NCBI GenBank assembly: GCA_903970545.1 | Contig: CAJCJB010000368.1 | Coordinates: forward strand, 1-32,667 | Length of the DNA stretch: 32,667 nucleotides | DNA from: Candidatus Saccharimonadota bacterium | GTDB taxonomy: Bacteria > Bacteroidota > Bacteroidia > B-17B0 > Aurantibacillaceae | Direction: 5' to 3' | Part shown: positions 25,624 through 32,667 of the stretch, piece after piece | Layout: each line of letters starts with the position of its first letter | Position numbering within the stretch: position 1 is the stretch's first letter | Notes under the pieces: generated by a model | The model's input: the letters and a program-made list of their open reading frames with translations, nothing else | Database searches by the model: none | What the model was told of the DNA's origin: nothing | Program-made: the position numbers and the translations under genes

Positions 25624-26727
25624 TTACTGACAAGGAACCAAAGTTCCATTATAATTTAAGAACTGAAGTTTGCAGGTAATGGAACTCCCGGCAAGGGTAT
25701 CTAAGCAAGCTTGATTAAACGAACTGCTTAATATCCTTCCAATGGATTTTTGATAGCGTGAAGAAAACACACCTATACCACCGGATATATTAGTATAGTT
25801 TGGTACATTTTGTGATAATGGGGTGGCTGCATTTACCTGATTATATAGCGCTAAATTAGGTCCTCCGGCTATAAGTAAAAACTCTACACTATCAGCTGTT
25901 CTGGTAATAGACGGTCTTGCAGGAACAGGAATAGCAGCAGCTATATAACTTAAAAGAGAAGTCCCTAAGTAATCAAATGTCTGATTTAGTCCACCTACGG
26001 TGGAACTAGGGTAATAAGTTCCCAAGCCAAGATCTACATATTTAGGATTATTTATACCACCATCATTTTCAGTGTAAAAAAGGCGCATAGTTAAGTTGCA
26101 AACCCCAGCGTTTACGGGAGAATTATACTGACAGGTAACAACGCCTTGATTGCCCGGAACAATATTTAAGGGATTACTGGATGTGCCGGAGCCATAAGCC
26201 GGCCCGATTGCATTGTCGACACCAGATACATCTATTAGCTGAAAATCAGCAACCATAGGGGTCTGGGCAGTATATTGTTTCCCCGTTTTATTGTTTTGGA
26301 TAATAAGTTTATAGACACAATTGGTGTCGTATGCATATAACCTATGATTGGTTTTGTAAATGCGTGCATTTTGATTAAAAGTACCCGCCTCTAACTGCAT
26401 TAAGGTATCAGTCAAAACAATTTGCATATTAGCACTTGCAGGAACATCAACTGAAACCTGCGCACCGGTATATAAGTTCCAACGTTGCAATGAAACAGTT
26501 AATTCACCTGATGCAAAATAAACTGAATCTGGATTTTGAGCCATTGTATAGGCATTTCCTGCACCTAAAAAAACACGTTCTACGCGTATGTAACTAATGG
26601 CATCTGTAGTATCTAATAGTCCATAAACGCTCACACTTTCTTTATAGGGTGCAAGTATATTAAGCTTGTTGCTGCATCCTCCAAAAAGAGAGTAAATGAC
26701 TACTATAGCTAAAGCCTTCTTTAACAT
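25624..26727 (-). CDS. Secreted lipoprotein, uncharacterised
   Basis: 367 residues. The signal peptide ends in the lipobox LFGGC with lipidated Cys18. The mature part starts SNKLNILAPYKESVSVYGLL and is beta-rich, with repeated short Tyr/Thr strands and no catalytic motif that I can see. It has the feel of DUF4249-like Bacteroidota lipoproteins (IRVERVFLGAGNA region), but I cannot confirm the family. Likely outer-membrane anchored. Divergent from panB. Confidence 0.8.
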   Translation of the reverse strand: MLKKALAIVVIYSLFGGCSNKLNILAPYKESVSVYGLLDTTDAISYIRVERVFLGAGNAYTMAQNPDSVYFASGELTVSLQRWNLYTGAQVSVDVPASANMQIVLTDTLMQLEAGTFNQNARIYKTNHRLYAYDTNCVYKLIIQNNKTGKQYTAQTPMVADFQLIDVSGVDNAIGPAYGSGTSSNPLNIVPGNQGVVTCQYNSPVNAGVCNLTMRLFYTENDGGINNPKYVDLGLGTYYPSSTVGGLNQTFDYLGTSLLSYIAAAIPVPARPSITRTADSVEFLLIAGGPNLALYNQVNAATPLSQNVPNYTNISGGIGVFSSRYQKSIGRILSSSFNQACLDTLAGSSITCKLQFLNYNGTLVPCQ

Positions 26728-26734
26728 GGGGCAT

Positions 26735-26742
26735 CAAAATTA
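26735..26742 (-). promoter_or_regulatory. -7 box of the lipoprotein gene
   Basis: Minus-strand TAATTTTG, a perfect TAnnTTTG match only seven bases before the ATG at 26727, so the transcript would be nearly leaderless. Confidence 0.4.
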
Positions 26743-26772
26743 AGTTTTTTATCGGTTAAAAAGATTAATAGC

Positions 26773-26780
26773 TACTTTTG
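26773..26780 (+). promoter_or_regulatory. -7 box of the panB operon
   Basis: TACTTTTG, perfect TAnnTTTG match, 35 bases before the panB ATG; no clear TTTG at the -33 position. Confidence 0.5.
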
Positions 26781-26815
26781 TTTTTTAAGCGGTCGCTTTT
26801 AACAAATAAACGGTC

Positions 26816-27634
26816 ATGTCAACAGCAAAAAAGGAGTTTAAAAAGATAACTACCCATTCTATTCAGGAGATGAAAAGTTTAGGCGAAAAAATTTCTATGC
26901 TTACGGCATACGATTACACCATGGCTAAAATATTGGATGCCGCAGGTATTGATGTGCTTTTGGTGGGGGATAGTGCCAGCAATGTGATGCACGGACATGA
27001 AACCACTTTACCCATTACTTTAGACCAGATGATTTATCATGCCGCATCGGTTGTTAGAGCAGTTGACAGGGCACTTATTGTGGTTGACTTACCTTTTGGA
27101 ACCTATCAGGGTAATTCTAAAGAGGCTTTAAACTCTGCCATTCGTATTATGAAGGAGAGCGGGGCACATGCTGTAAAATTAGAAGGCGGAAAAGAAATTA
27201 AAGAATCTATAGAGCGAATACTTACCGCAGGTATTCCCGTAATGGGGCATTTGGGGCTGACTCCTCAATCTATATACAAGTTTGGAACATACAATGTAAG
27301 AGCAAAAGAAGAAGTAGAAGCCGCACAATTAATTGAAAACGCCCATGTATTGCAAAAATCAGGGTGTTTTGCCTTAGTACTGGAAAAAATACCCGCAAAA
27401 CTTGCCGGACAAGTTGCTAAAGAGCTTTCTATACCCGTTATTGGTATTGGTGCGGGGAATTTGGTAGATGGGCAGGTATTGGTTACACATGATATGATGG
27501 GAATGACGCATGAATTTAATCCCCGTTTTTTAAGAAGATACCTTAGTTTGTATGATGAAATGTTAGGCGCAACCGAGCGTTATATTAAAGACATCAAAAC
27601 AAAAGATTTCCCCAACGATAAAGAACAGTATTAA
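26816..27634 (+). CDS. panB: 3-methyl-2-oxobutanoate hydroxymethyltransferase
   Basis: 272 residues, usual length. Makes ketopantoate from 2-oxoisovalerate and methylene-tetrahydrofolate, the first step to pantothenate and CoA. Characteristic segments: [38 protein letters not shown] (metal Asp) and [16 protein letters not shown], with the catalytic Glu in LVLEKIP. It is the first gene of a compact operon whose later members include a carrier protein that needs a CoA-derived arm. Confidence 0.97.
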   Translation: MSTAKKEFKKITTHSIQEMKSLGEKISMLTAYDYTMAKILDAAGIDVLLVGDSASNVMHGHETTLPITLDQMIYHAASVVRAVDRALIVVDLPFGTYQGNSKEALNSAIRIMKESGAHAVKLEGGKEIKESIERILTAGIPVMGHLGLTPQSIYKFGTYNVRAKEEVEAAQLIENAHVLQKSGCFALVLEKIPAKLAGQVAKELSIPVIGIGAGNLVDGQVLVTHDMMGMTHEFNPRFLRRYLSLYDEMLGATERYIKDIKTKDFPNDKEQY

Positions 27635-27636
27635 AC

Positions 27637-27981
27637 ATGAGTAATCAAGTAAAAGAGTTTAACGAGTACCGTTCTAAAATGAACGATTTGATATTGAGCA
27701 AAGATAACCTAGTAATAAAACGCCTTTATAACTTAGATGCCAACACTTATGCAGCAGGTGCGTTGGATGTAAAAACAAAAGAGATGCTGGGCTTGGTTGC
27801 CAGTATGGTTTTGCGTTGCGATGATTGCATTAAATACCACTTGGAGAAATGCTTTGAAGCAGGCACCCAAACAGATGAACTGTATGAAATTTTTGCTGTT
27901 GCCAATATTGTAGGCGGCACTATTGTAATACCTCATACACGTAGGGCGGCAGAATATTGGGAAGCACTGCAAACAAATTAA
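27637..27981 (+). CDS. AhpD-like (carboxymuconolactone decarboxylase family) protein
   Basis: 114 residues, two bases after panB. The AhpD-type redox motif C61-DD-C64-IKY-H68 is present, then KCFEAGTQTDELYEIFAVAN, the conserved helical core of the CMD family. Such small proteins are often peroxidase-like or disulfide reductases. In this operon the substrate is unknown. Its TAA overlaps the next ATG (TAATG). Confidence 0.9.
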   Translation: MSNQVKEFNEYRSKMNDLILSKDNLVIKRLYNLDANTYAAGALDVKTKEMLGLVASMVLRCDDCIKYHLEKCFEAGTQTDELYEIFAVANIVGGTIVIPHTRRAAEYWEALQTN

Positions 27982-28232
27982 TGCAGCTTCCCGAAGAAAA
28001 AATAGCAACTATTATTTCAGACAAATTATTTGAACTTACTTATAAAAAAGTTTCTTCAGCAGATGAAGAGTTGGTGTATAAAGGAATTTTAACTTCCATC
28101 ACTATGGTTGAATTAGCTATAGAACTGGAAAGAGCGTTTTCTGTTTCTATTTCTTTTATGGATATAAATACAGCTAACTTTAAATCGGTAAACGCAATAA
28201 AAGAGTTAATTAAAAAAACAGCCGCTAAATGA
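27981..28232 (+). CDS. Acyl carrier protein
   Basis: 83 residues from the ATG at 27981, which overlaps the previous stop; the longer frame opening at 27957 would run inside the upstream gene. It folds as a four-helix carrier protein by pattern: the phosphopantetheine serine lies in GILTSITMVELAIELE, with TSI in place of the usual DSL, an unusual but positionally matching site. It overlaps the next gene by four bases. It is not the housekeeping fatty-acid ACP and probably partners the adenylating enzyme at 28591. Confidence 0.82.
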   Translation: MQLPEEKIATIISDKLFELTYKKVSSADEELVYKGILTSITMVELAIELERAFSVSISFMDINTANFKSVNAIKELIKKTAAK

Positions 28233-28585
28233 AGTTGATTTTATTATACATAATGGCAGCTCTGTATGTAGCAGCAGGTGTTTATCATTTTGTAAACCCA
28301 AAAATGTATCAGCGTATTATGCCCACTTATTTGCCATGGCACATGCCCTTAATATATATAAGCGGTGTTTGTGAAATAGTGTTTGCTTTGTTACTGATTT
28401 CAGAAAGTACTCGCCCTGTAGCAGCCTGGTTAATTATAATTTTACTGATAGCTGTGTTTCCGGCAAACATACAAATGGCAGTAAGTTTTTGGCAAAAGCA
28501 ACGTCCTACCTTATGGATTGCCCTTGTGAGATTGCCACTTCAATTGATTCTCATTTGGTGGGCGTGGATTTATACTAAAAAGTAA
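28229..28585 (+). CDS. DoxX-like four-helix membrane protein
   Basis: 118 residues with four hydrophobic segments at ~2-20, ~39-57, ~64-83 and ~96-115. Motifs such as AGVYHFVNPKMYQRIMP and ISGVCEIVFALLL match the small DoxX/DoxD-like family of inner-membrane proteins, of poorly known function. The start overlaps the carrier protein stop by four bases (ATGA), so it is translationally coupled. Confidence 0.82.
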   Translation: MKLILLYIMAALYVAAGVYHFVNPKMYQRIMPTYLPWHMPLIYISGVCEIVFALLLISESTRPVAAWLIIILLIAVFPANIQMAVSFWQKQRPTLWIALVRLPLQLILIWWAWIYTKK

Positions 28586-28590
28586 AACCC

Positions 28591-30045
28591 ATGTATTTTA
28601 ATGTAGCTACCAAGGCATTTAAAGAAGAAAATATCGATGCAGATAAAATTGCTTTTGTTGCGACAGATAAATCTCTAACATGGCAGGAGTTAAAAACACT
28701 GTCAGATGAGGTTTGTAAAACACTTGAAAAAACAAACATCTCCAAAGGAGATCCGGTTTTAGTGTATGGCGATAAAGAAGCCTTCTTTTTAGCTGCAATA
28801 CTTTCCTGTTACAGAATGGGCTTGCCCTTTGTTCCCATCAACAATCATTTACCTGGAAAAAGAATTGAAAAGATAATTGAGCAAACACAAAGTCAGGTAA
28901 TGATTGGTGCTGGCAATTATTCAGCTATTCCGCAAATACCTATAGTTATTAAAGATGATTTCAGTATTCACAAAAAAGCAGACGCGTTTTTTTCTAAAAC
29001 TATAAACGCTGCTTATATTCTTTTTACCAGTGGCAGCAGCGGAGAACCCAAAGGGGTAATTATTTCGGATGAAAATATTATCTCATTTATGCAATGGTTT
29101 GCAAAAGAATTTCCTATAAATAAAGAAACTGTATTTATTAATCAGGCAAGTTTTTTATTTGATATTGCTTTGGCCGATTTCTTTGGAACTTTGCAAATGA
29201 GTGCTACGGCTATTTTTAATACAGAGACAGTTACTGCTGATGCCGATTTGTTTTTTGAAAGCATAAATGCACATAAAGGTACCTATTGGAACTCTACTCC
29301 TTCTTTTATTTCTGTTTATTTAGCCAATAAGAACTTTAACCAAACAATACTTCCAAGCATTACACATTTTGTTTTATCGGGCGAAGATTTGCCGGTAACA
29401 TTGGTAAAAGAACTAAAGCAACGTTTCTCAGACGTAACTATTATTAATGCATATGGACCAACGGAAGCTACCATCTATGCTTCGTTTGCAGAGATTACAG
29501 ATGATATGCTACAGGAAAAATCCTTACCCATAAGTAAAGCAGCTAACGAGACTATTTATTTAGATGGAGATGAAATTATTATCACAGGAAACAAAGTAGG
29601 AGAGGGGTATTTGAATAATGAAACTATTACAAAGCAAAGATTTTTTTCTGTGGAGAATAAAAGAGCTTTTCGTAGCGGAGATTTAGCGCATGTGAAAAAC
29701 AAGTACATTTATTATAACGGCAGAAAAGATACACAACTAAAACTAAATGGTTACCGAATTGAGCCGAATGAAATACAACATGCGCTTGAACGTATTGACT
29801 TTGTTAAACAGGCCGTATGTATGCCAATTACCATAAACAGCAAAGTAAAAAGGTTAATTGCTTTTGTGATATTAAAACCCGATCTAACTGTTGTTAAGGA
29901 AGAAGATTTAATGCAAGAATTACTAAAAAAAGAACTCCCTCATTATATGATTCCTTCTGAAGTGCTTGTACTGAAAGAGTTTCCTTATACCGAAAGTTTT
30001 AAAGTCGACAGACAAAAATTACTGTATAACTACTTAAGGCAGTAA
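28591..30045 (+). CDS. Stand-alone AMP-forming adenylating enzyme, DltA-like
   Basis: 484 residues, one adenylation domain and no carrier or condensation domain. Core motifs: FTSGSSGEPKG at 145-155 (A3), FDIALADF at 190-197 (A4; Asp191 is the residue that in amino-acid-activating domains binds the amino group), INAYGPTEATIY at 285-296 (A5), FRSGDLA at 360-366 (A7), GRKDTQLKLNGYRIEPNEIQ at 377-396 (A8) and the catalytic Lys471 in ESFKVDRQK (A10). Length and architecture resemble D-alanine:carrier ligase DltA. Neighbours DltB and DltD are absent. It likely loads an amino acid onto the carrier protein at 27981; the substrate is unknown. Confidence 0.88.
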   Translation: MYFNVATKAFKEENIDADKIAFVATDKSLTWQELKTLSDEVCKTLEKTNISKGDPVLVYGDKEAFFLAAILSCYRMGLPFVPINNHLPGKRIEKIIEQTQSQVMIGAGNYSAIPQIPIVIKDDFSIHKKADAFFSKTINAAYILFTSGSSGEPKGVIISDENIISFMQWFAKEFPINKETVFINQASFLFDIALADFFGTLQMSATAIFNTETVTADADLFFESINAHKGTYWNSTPSFISVYLANKNFNQTILPSITHFVLSGEDLPVTLVKELKQRFSDVTIINAYGPTEATIYASFAEITDDMLQEKSLPISKAANETIYLDGDEIIITGNKVGEGYLNNETITKQRFFSVENKRAFRSGDLAHVKNKYIYYNGRKDTQLKLNGYRIEPNEIQHALERIDFVKQAVCMPITINSKVKRLIAFVILKPDLTVVKEEDLMQELLKKELPHYMIPSEVLVLKEFPYTESFKVDRQKLLYNYLRQ

Positions 30046-30102
30046 ATAGAAATTAATTATCAGTCATATAAAATCTATTTCGTACTCCCTCAAATCTTTT
30101 TT

Positions 30103-30110
30103 TAACTTTG
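30103..30110 (+). promoter_or_regulatory. -7 box of the OmpA-family gene
   Basis: TAACTTTG, perfect TAnnTTTG match, 19 bases before the ATG at 30130, in the spacer after the adenylating enzyme. Confidence 0.5.
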
Positions 30111-30129
30111 TAAAAAGACAACCAATTAT

Positions 30130-31848
30130 ATGAATCCTTACTCTGTTTTTTGCAGAAAACTCCTTTCTTTGTTTTATTTAATACTCTTTTTTTCCTTTAA
30201 AGCTATTGCACAAGATGATGAGGGTTATATTGATATAAAATTTGATACCCGAACGCACAGAGAAAAAGCAGCAGTTGCGGGAGCCGATATAATCATATAT
30301 GCAAATGACAAGGAGGTACAGAAATTAAAAACAGATAAAAAAGGAAATGCCAAAGCAGAACTTAAATACGGGCCAAAGTATCGTTTTGTTTTTTCTAAAG
30401 CAGGGTTAGTTACCTGCTATATGCTTCTTAACTCAGATATTCCTCAAAAGAAAAAAATAACCATAGCTAGCTTTGCCCAATCAGTTCTTTTTATGACGAA
30501 GGACGAAAAAGATATTGATACTGCACGTTATCGTCATCCGTTTACTAAGTGGTATTATGACAGGGCAGGCAATCGGTTTAAAGAAGATGTTGATTACCTT
30601 AAAGTATTTGCCAGTGGAATTTTTAAAGAAGACCAGCTTGCTCAGGAATTAGCTGAAAAACAAGAAAAGGCAGAGAAAGAAAAGCAAGATTCCCTCAATA
30701 AAGCAAGAGAAGAATCAATAAAACAGGCCCATGCCTCCTTGCGTGCCGAATACAAAAACCAAAAGAAGATTGCGGGTAAAGTGGTCACTTCCGGAAAAAA
30801 CCAAAAGCCTGTTGTAGGTGCAAGAGTTTCTTTATGTAATGCCAATAAAGAACAAATTGGCACTACTATTACCAATGCGTTGGGAGGTTTTGTTTTTATT
30901 AAGAATGAAAAAGATGGCAACAATATAAATATTGAAATAGAAGGGGTAAATACTAAATATACAGGGGGGATTGCAATTACAAATAATCAGGGTAAAGAAA
31001 TAAAGACATCTCTTATTGATAGTAAAGGAAAATTTAATTTCAGATTTTTGCCTGTCGATAAAAAGCTAATTGAAGAAATGATAGTAGAAGATGTTGAACT
31101 GAAAATGGATATACAAGGGCAAATTCTTAAATCTTCTGCAAACAACCAGCAGCCAATGGCAAACCTCACTTTAAAATATGTAGATGAATTTGGAAATATA
31201 CTTGCATCGGTTATTACAGACGTCGATGGAAAATTCTCGTTTAAATCTTTAGTTAACGATGCCTTTTATGTTTTTAATATTGATGATAAAGATGCGCAGC
31301 TTAAAGCCGGAGAAAAAATTGTGTTGGCAGATGCTAAAGGAAAAGTTATCAAAGAAATTTTAAAAGGAGAAAAGGGGGCTTTTTACTTTGAGATTATTTC
31401 ATCCGAGCAAAATGGGCTTGCCACCTTGTTTTATGATGACCCATGGCTGGTTGTAATAGATCCATCCAGAAGTGGTAAAGATCCAAATAGCGATTTGGTA
31501 ATTAAAAAAAAGGTGTACTTTACCTCTAATGAAGCAACGCTTTTGCCCGAAGCAAAAAGAATTTTAGATGAGGTAGTAAATGTGATGGAAAACATTCCGA
31601 ACATTACGGTTGAGCTGAGTTCTCATTCCGATTCTAAAGGTTCTGATGAATATAACTTAACGCTTTCTAAAAAAAGAGCAAAGGCAGCAGTAGATTATAT
31701 TATATTGCAAGGAGTAAGTGCCAACAGGATTACAGGAATAGGTTATGGCGAAACCAAATTGGTTAATAAATGTGCCAACGGGGTTGAATGTACCGAAGAG
31801 CAACATGCTGAAAACAGAAGGCTGGAGTTTAAGGTGGTGCGGAAATAA
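30130..31848 (+). CDS. OmpA-family peptidoglycan-binding protein with Ig-like/carboxypeptidase-regulatory domains
   Basis: 572 residues with signal peptide (MNPYSVFCRKLL...AIAQ). Three beta-sandwich segments, each a regulatory-like 'GARVSL...TNALGGFVF' type, occupy roughly 30-100, 215-260 and 335-380. A Lys/Glu-rich coiled-coil-like stretch (~175-210) lies between. The C-terminal OmpA domain (~458-572) has VYFTSNEATLLPEAKRIL, ELSSHSDSKGSDEYNL, LSKKRAKAAVDYI and NRRLEFKVVRK, the peptidoglycan-binding pattern. It should tether the outer membrane to the wall; homologous OmpA proteins partner gliding/T9SS genes in Bacteroidota, but none are adjacent here. Confidence 0.9.
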   Translation: MNPYSVFCRKLLSLFYLILFFSFKAIAQDDEGYIDIKFDTRTHREKAAVAGADIIIYANDKEVQKLKTDKKGNAKAELKYGPKYRFVFSKAGLVTCYMLLNSDIPQKKKITIASFAQSVLFMTKDEKDIDTARYRHPFTKWYYDRAGNRFKEDVDYLKVFASGIFKEDQLAQELAEKQEKAEKEKQDSLNKAREESIKQAHASLRAEYKNQKKIAGKVVTSGKNQKPVVGARVSLCNANKEQIGTTITNALGGFVFIKNEKDGNNINIEIEGVNTKYTGGIAITNNQGKEIKTSLIDSKGKFNFRFLPVDKKLIEEMIVEDVELKMDIQGQILKSSANNQQPMANLTLKYVDEFGNILASVITDVDGKFSFKSLVNDAFYVFNIDDKDAQLKAGEKIVLADAKGKVIKEILKGEKGAFYFEIISSEQNGLATLFYDDPWLVVIDPSRSGKDPNSDLVIKKKVYFTSNEATLLPEAKRILDEVVNVMENIPNITVELSSHSDSKGSDEYNLTLSKKRAKAAVDYIILQGVSANRITGIGYGETKLVNKCANGVECTEEQHAENRRLEFKVVRK

Positions 31849-31947
31849 TTTTAGGTGCTTTTTTCGTATATTTGTATTAGTAAAGAATGAAACTTCTCTC
31901 AACCTACTTTTTTGGATCTGCTTATTAACCATGCAACCTGCGATACT

Positions 31948-31999
31948 GAAATTGTTTTAGGATAAGATTTTTAAAGTCAGATTTAAAAGAAACAATTTC
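31948..31999. repeat. 10-base inverted repeat
   Basis: GAAATTGTTT and AAACAATTTC separated by 32 A+T-rich bases. It could be a hairpin, a regulator site or a remnant of an element end. Confidence 0.5.
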
Positions 32000-32149
32000 A
32001 ATACCCAATTAATTTACCCAATTATGTACAATTCCCACCTAAATCTGGTATAACTGCAGTATCCACACTTAACTAAACTAGGGGTTAAACAAAGCCATAA
32101 TAGTGCTAAGCCGATAGATAAATTATCTTAATTATTACCACATAATTTT

Positions 32150-32177
32150 TTTGATTCATTTTATTTAGTTACATTGC
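32150..32177 (+). promoter_or_regulatory. Possible promoter of the cytochrome c peroxidase gene
   Basis: TTTG (32150-32153), 16-base spacer, TACATTGC (32170-32177, two mismatches to TAnnTTTG), 15 bases before the ATG. Confidence 0.3.
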
Positions 32178-32192
32178 TTTAAATTTCGAGCC

Positions 32193-32667
32193 ATGAAAAA
32201 CATTTTTTTGCGTTTTAGGTTTTCGTTTCTTTTTGTATTTATTGGTTTTGCGGTAATGCTTTTTGCCGTTGTATCATGCCATAAAACAGACCCCACCTAT
32301 TATTATAGTTATGGAATAAAGCCTACAGCTACAGACCCTTGGTTGCCGGCAACGCCTTATAATTATCCAAATACAAATGGAGCTAGCAACGATTTAGTTA
32401 CCCTTGGCAGGGTATTGTTTTATGATAAAAACCTGTCGGCAGATAATTCGGTAGCGTGTGGTTCTTGCCACCAGCAGGCAAATGGTTTTGCCGATAATAA
32501 ATCTTTTAGCACCGGTTTTGGCGGTCAACAAACACTTAGAAATGCGCATTCTCTTGTTAATACAAATAATTCTTTCTTCTGGGATGGAAAAGTAGGTAGT
32601 GGTAGTAGTGCAGGTGGTAATGGAAGTAGTCAAAGTGGGGGTTATAATGGCGGTGGCGGTGGTGGAG
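32193..32667 (+). CDS. Di-haem cytochrome c peroxidase (MauG family), partial
   Basis: 158 codons, cut by the window end. A lipoprotein-type signal peptide ends VVSC with Cys29. The first haem site is C89-GS-C92-H93, preceded by LGRVLFYDKNLSADNS, diagnostic of the CCP/MauG N-terminal haem domain, and followed by GFADNKSFSTGFGG and NAHSLVNTNNSFFWDG. Right after WDG (130-132) comes a Gly/Ser-rich low-complexity stretch (135 onward) running to the edge; in most relatives the next segment would lead to the EQ motif of the second part. Probable periplasmic or outer-membrane-anchored redox enzyme reducing peroxide or oxidising a partner. Confidence 0.9.
   Translation, partial: MKNIFLRFRFSFLFVFIGFAVMLFAVVSCHKTDPTYYYSYGIKPTATDPWLPATPYNYPNTNGASNDLVTLGRVLFYDKNLSADNSVACGSCHQQANGFADNKSFSTGFGGQQTLRNAHSLVNTNNSFFWDGKVGSGSSAGGNGSSQSGGYNGGGGGG

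Larger units (their letters stand above)
31849..32192. other. Intergenic region upstream of the cytochrome c peroxidase gene
   Basis: 344 bases. It contains a TATATTTG box at 31869-31876 and an ATG at 31887 opening a 13-codon frame (MKLLSTYFFGSAY) that ends before 31930, then a perfect 10-base inverted repeat (31948-31957 and 31990-31999). No longer coding frame is convincing. It may hold a decayed gene or a leader. Confidence 0.5.

Noticed and set aside
26787-26798. AAGCG/CGCTT hairpin in the panB leader as a riboswitch or terminator
   Set aside because: Five pairs with a two-base loop are too small and no T run follows.
27957-27980. Longer carrier protein starting at 27957
   Set aside because: This extension lies inside the upstream gene, starts at a TTG, and does not match carrier protein N-termini; the ATG at 27981 overlaps the previous stop as elsewhere in the operon.

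Overview
The window looks like a chromosomal segment of an A+T-rich member of the Bacteroidota, probably an environmental Chitinophagales/Sphingobacteriia-type lineage. The evidence is a type IX secretion C-terminal sorting domain on the first protein, several TAnnTTTG-type -7 promoter boxes, a GxxExxY protein, a bacterial GGGP synthase, and an OmpA protein with carboxypeptidase-regulatory-like domains. The lineage below phylum is inference.

Layout. 1-233: left-edge remnant of an Fn3-like, Thr/Pro-rich coding sequence on the minus strand, plus a terminator. 288-2627: secreted M43-type metalloprotease. 2786-4105 (-): ahcY. 4177-6720 (+): a four-gene operon of Sfp-type phosphopantetheinyl transferase, GGGP synthase and two tandem ThiE/TenI-like paralogues. 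6706-16692 (-): a large thiamine locus read from a TPP riboswitch in the order thiS, thiC, uncharacterised protein, thiD, thiE, thiG, [GxxExxY cassette], thiH, [2.4 kb accessory block], thiF-rhodanese. The accessory block (7759-10135) holds an exact-period 21-bp minisatellite, an internally duplicated Thr/Pro-linker protein, an HNH-nuclease-like gene on the other strand and a dispersed hairpin repeat.

16693-21066: nitronate monooxygenase (-) divergent from a long-chain acyl-CoA synthetase (+), then a ComF-type phosphoribosyltransferase and a small helical-repeat protein. 21063-26727 (-): a TMTC-like GT-C/TPR membrane protein with an EF-hand-like loop, then dnaK with a small uncharacterised companion, and a lipoprotein. 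26816-30045 (+): panB, an AhpD-like protein, an acyl carrier protein, a DoxX-like membrane protein and a DltA-like adenylating enzyme packed as one operon. 30130-31848: OmpA-family protein. 32193-end: partial di-haem cytochrome c peroxidase (MauG family) lipoprotein, cut by the window edge.

How the genes work together. The thiamine locus encodes HMP-P synthesis (ThiC), HMP-P kinase (ThiD), thiazole synthesis (ThiS, ThiF, ThiG, ThiH) and coupling (ThiE) under one TPP riboswitch. Two short mobile-looking insertions have separated thiH from thiG and thiF from thiH. The PPTase at 4177 could activate the carrier protein at 27981, whose prosthetic group depends on pantothenate made via PanB. The adenylating enzyme beside that carrier protein suggests a small amino-acid loading system whose product is unknown. 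I judge this carrier-protein cluster, the twin ThiE-like proteins next to GGGP synthase, and the GxxExxY cassette with inverted CGCAGAT repeats to be the parts most worth a second look.
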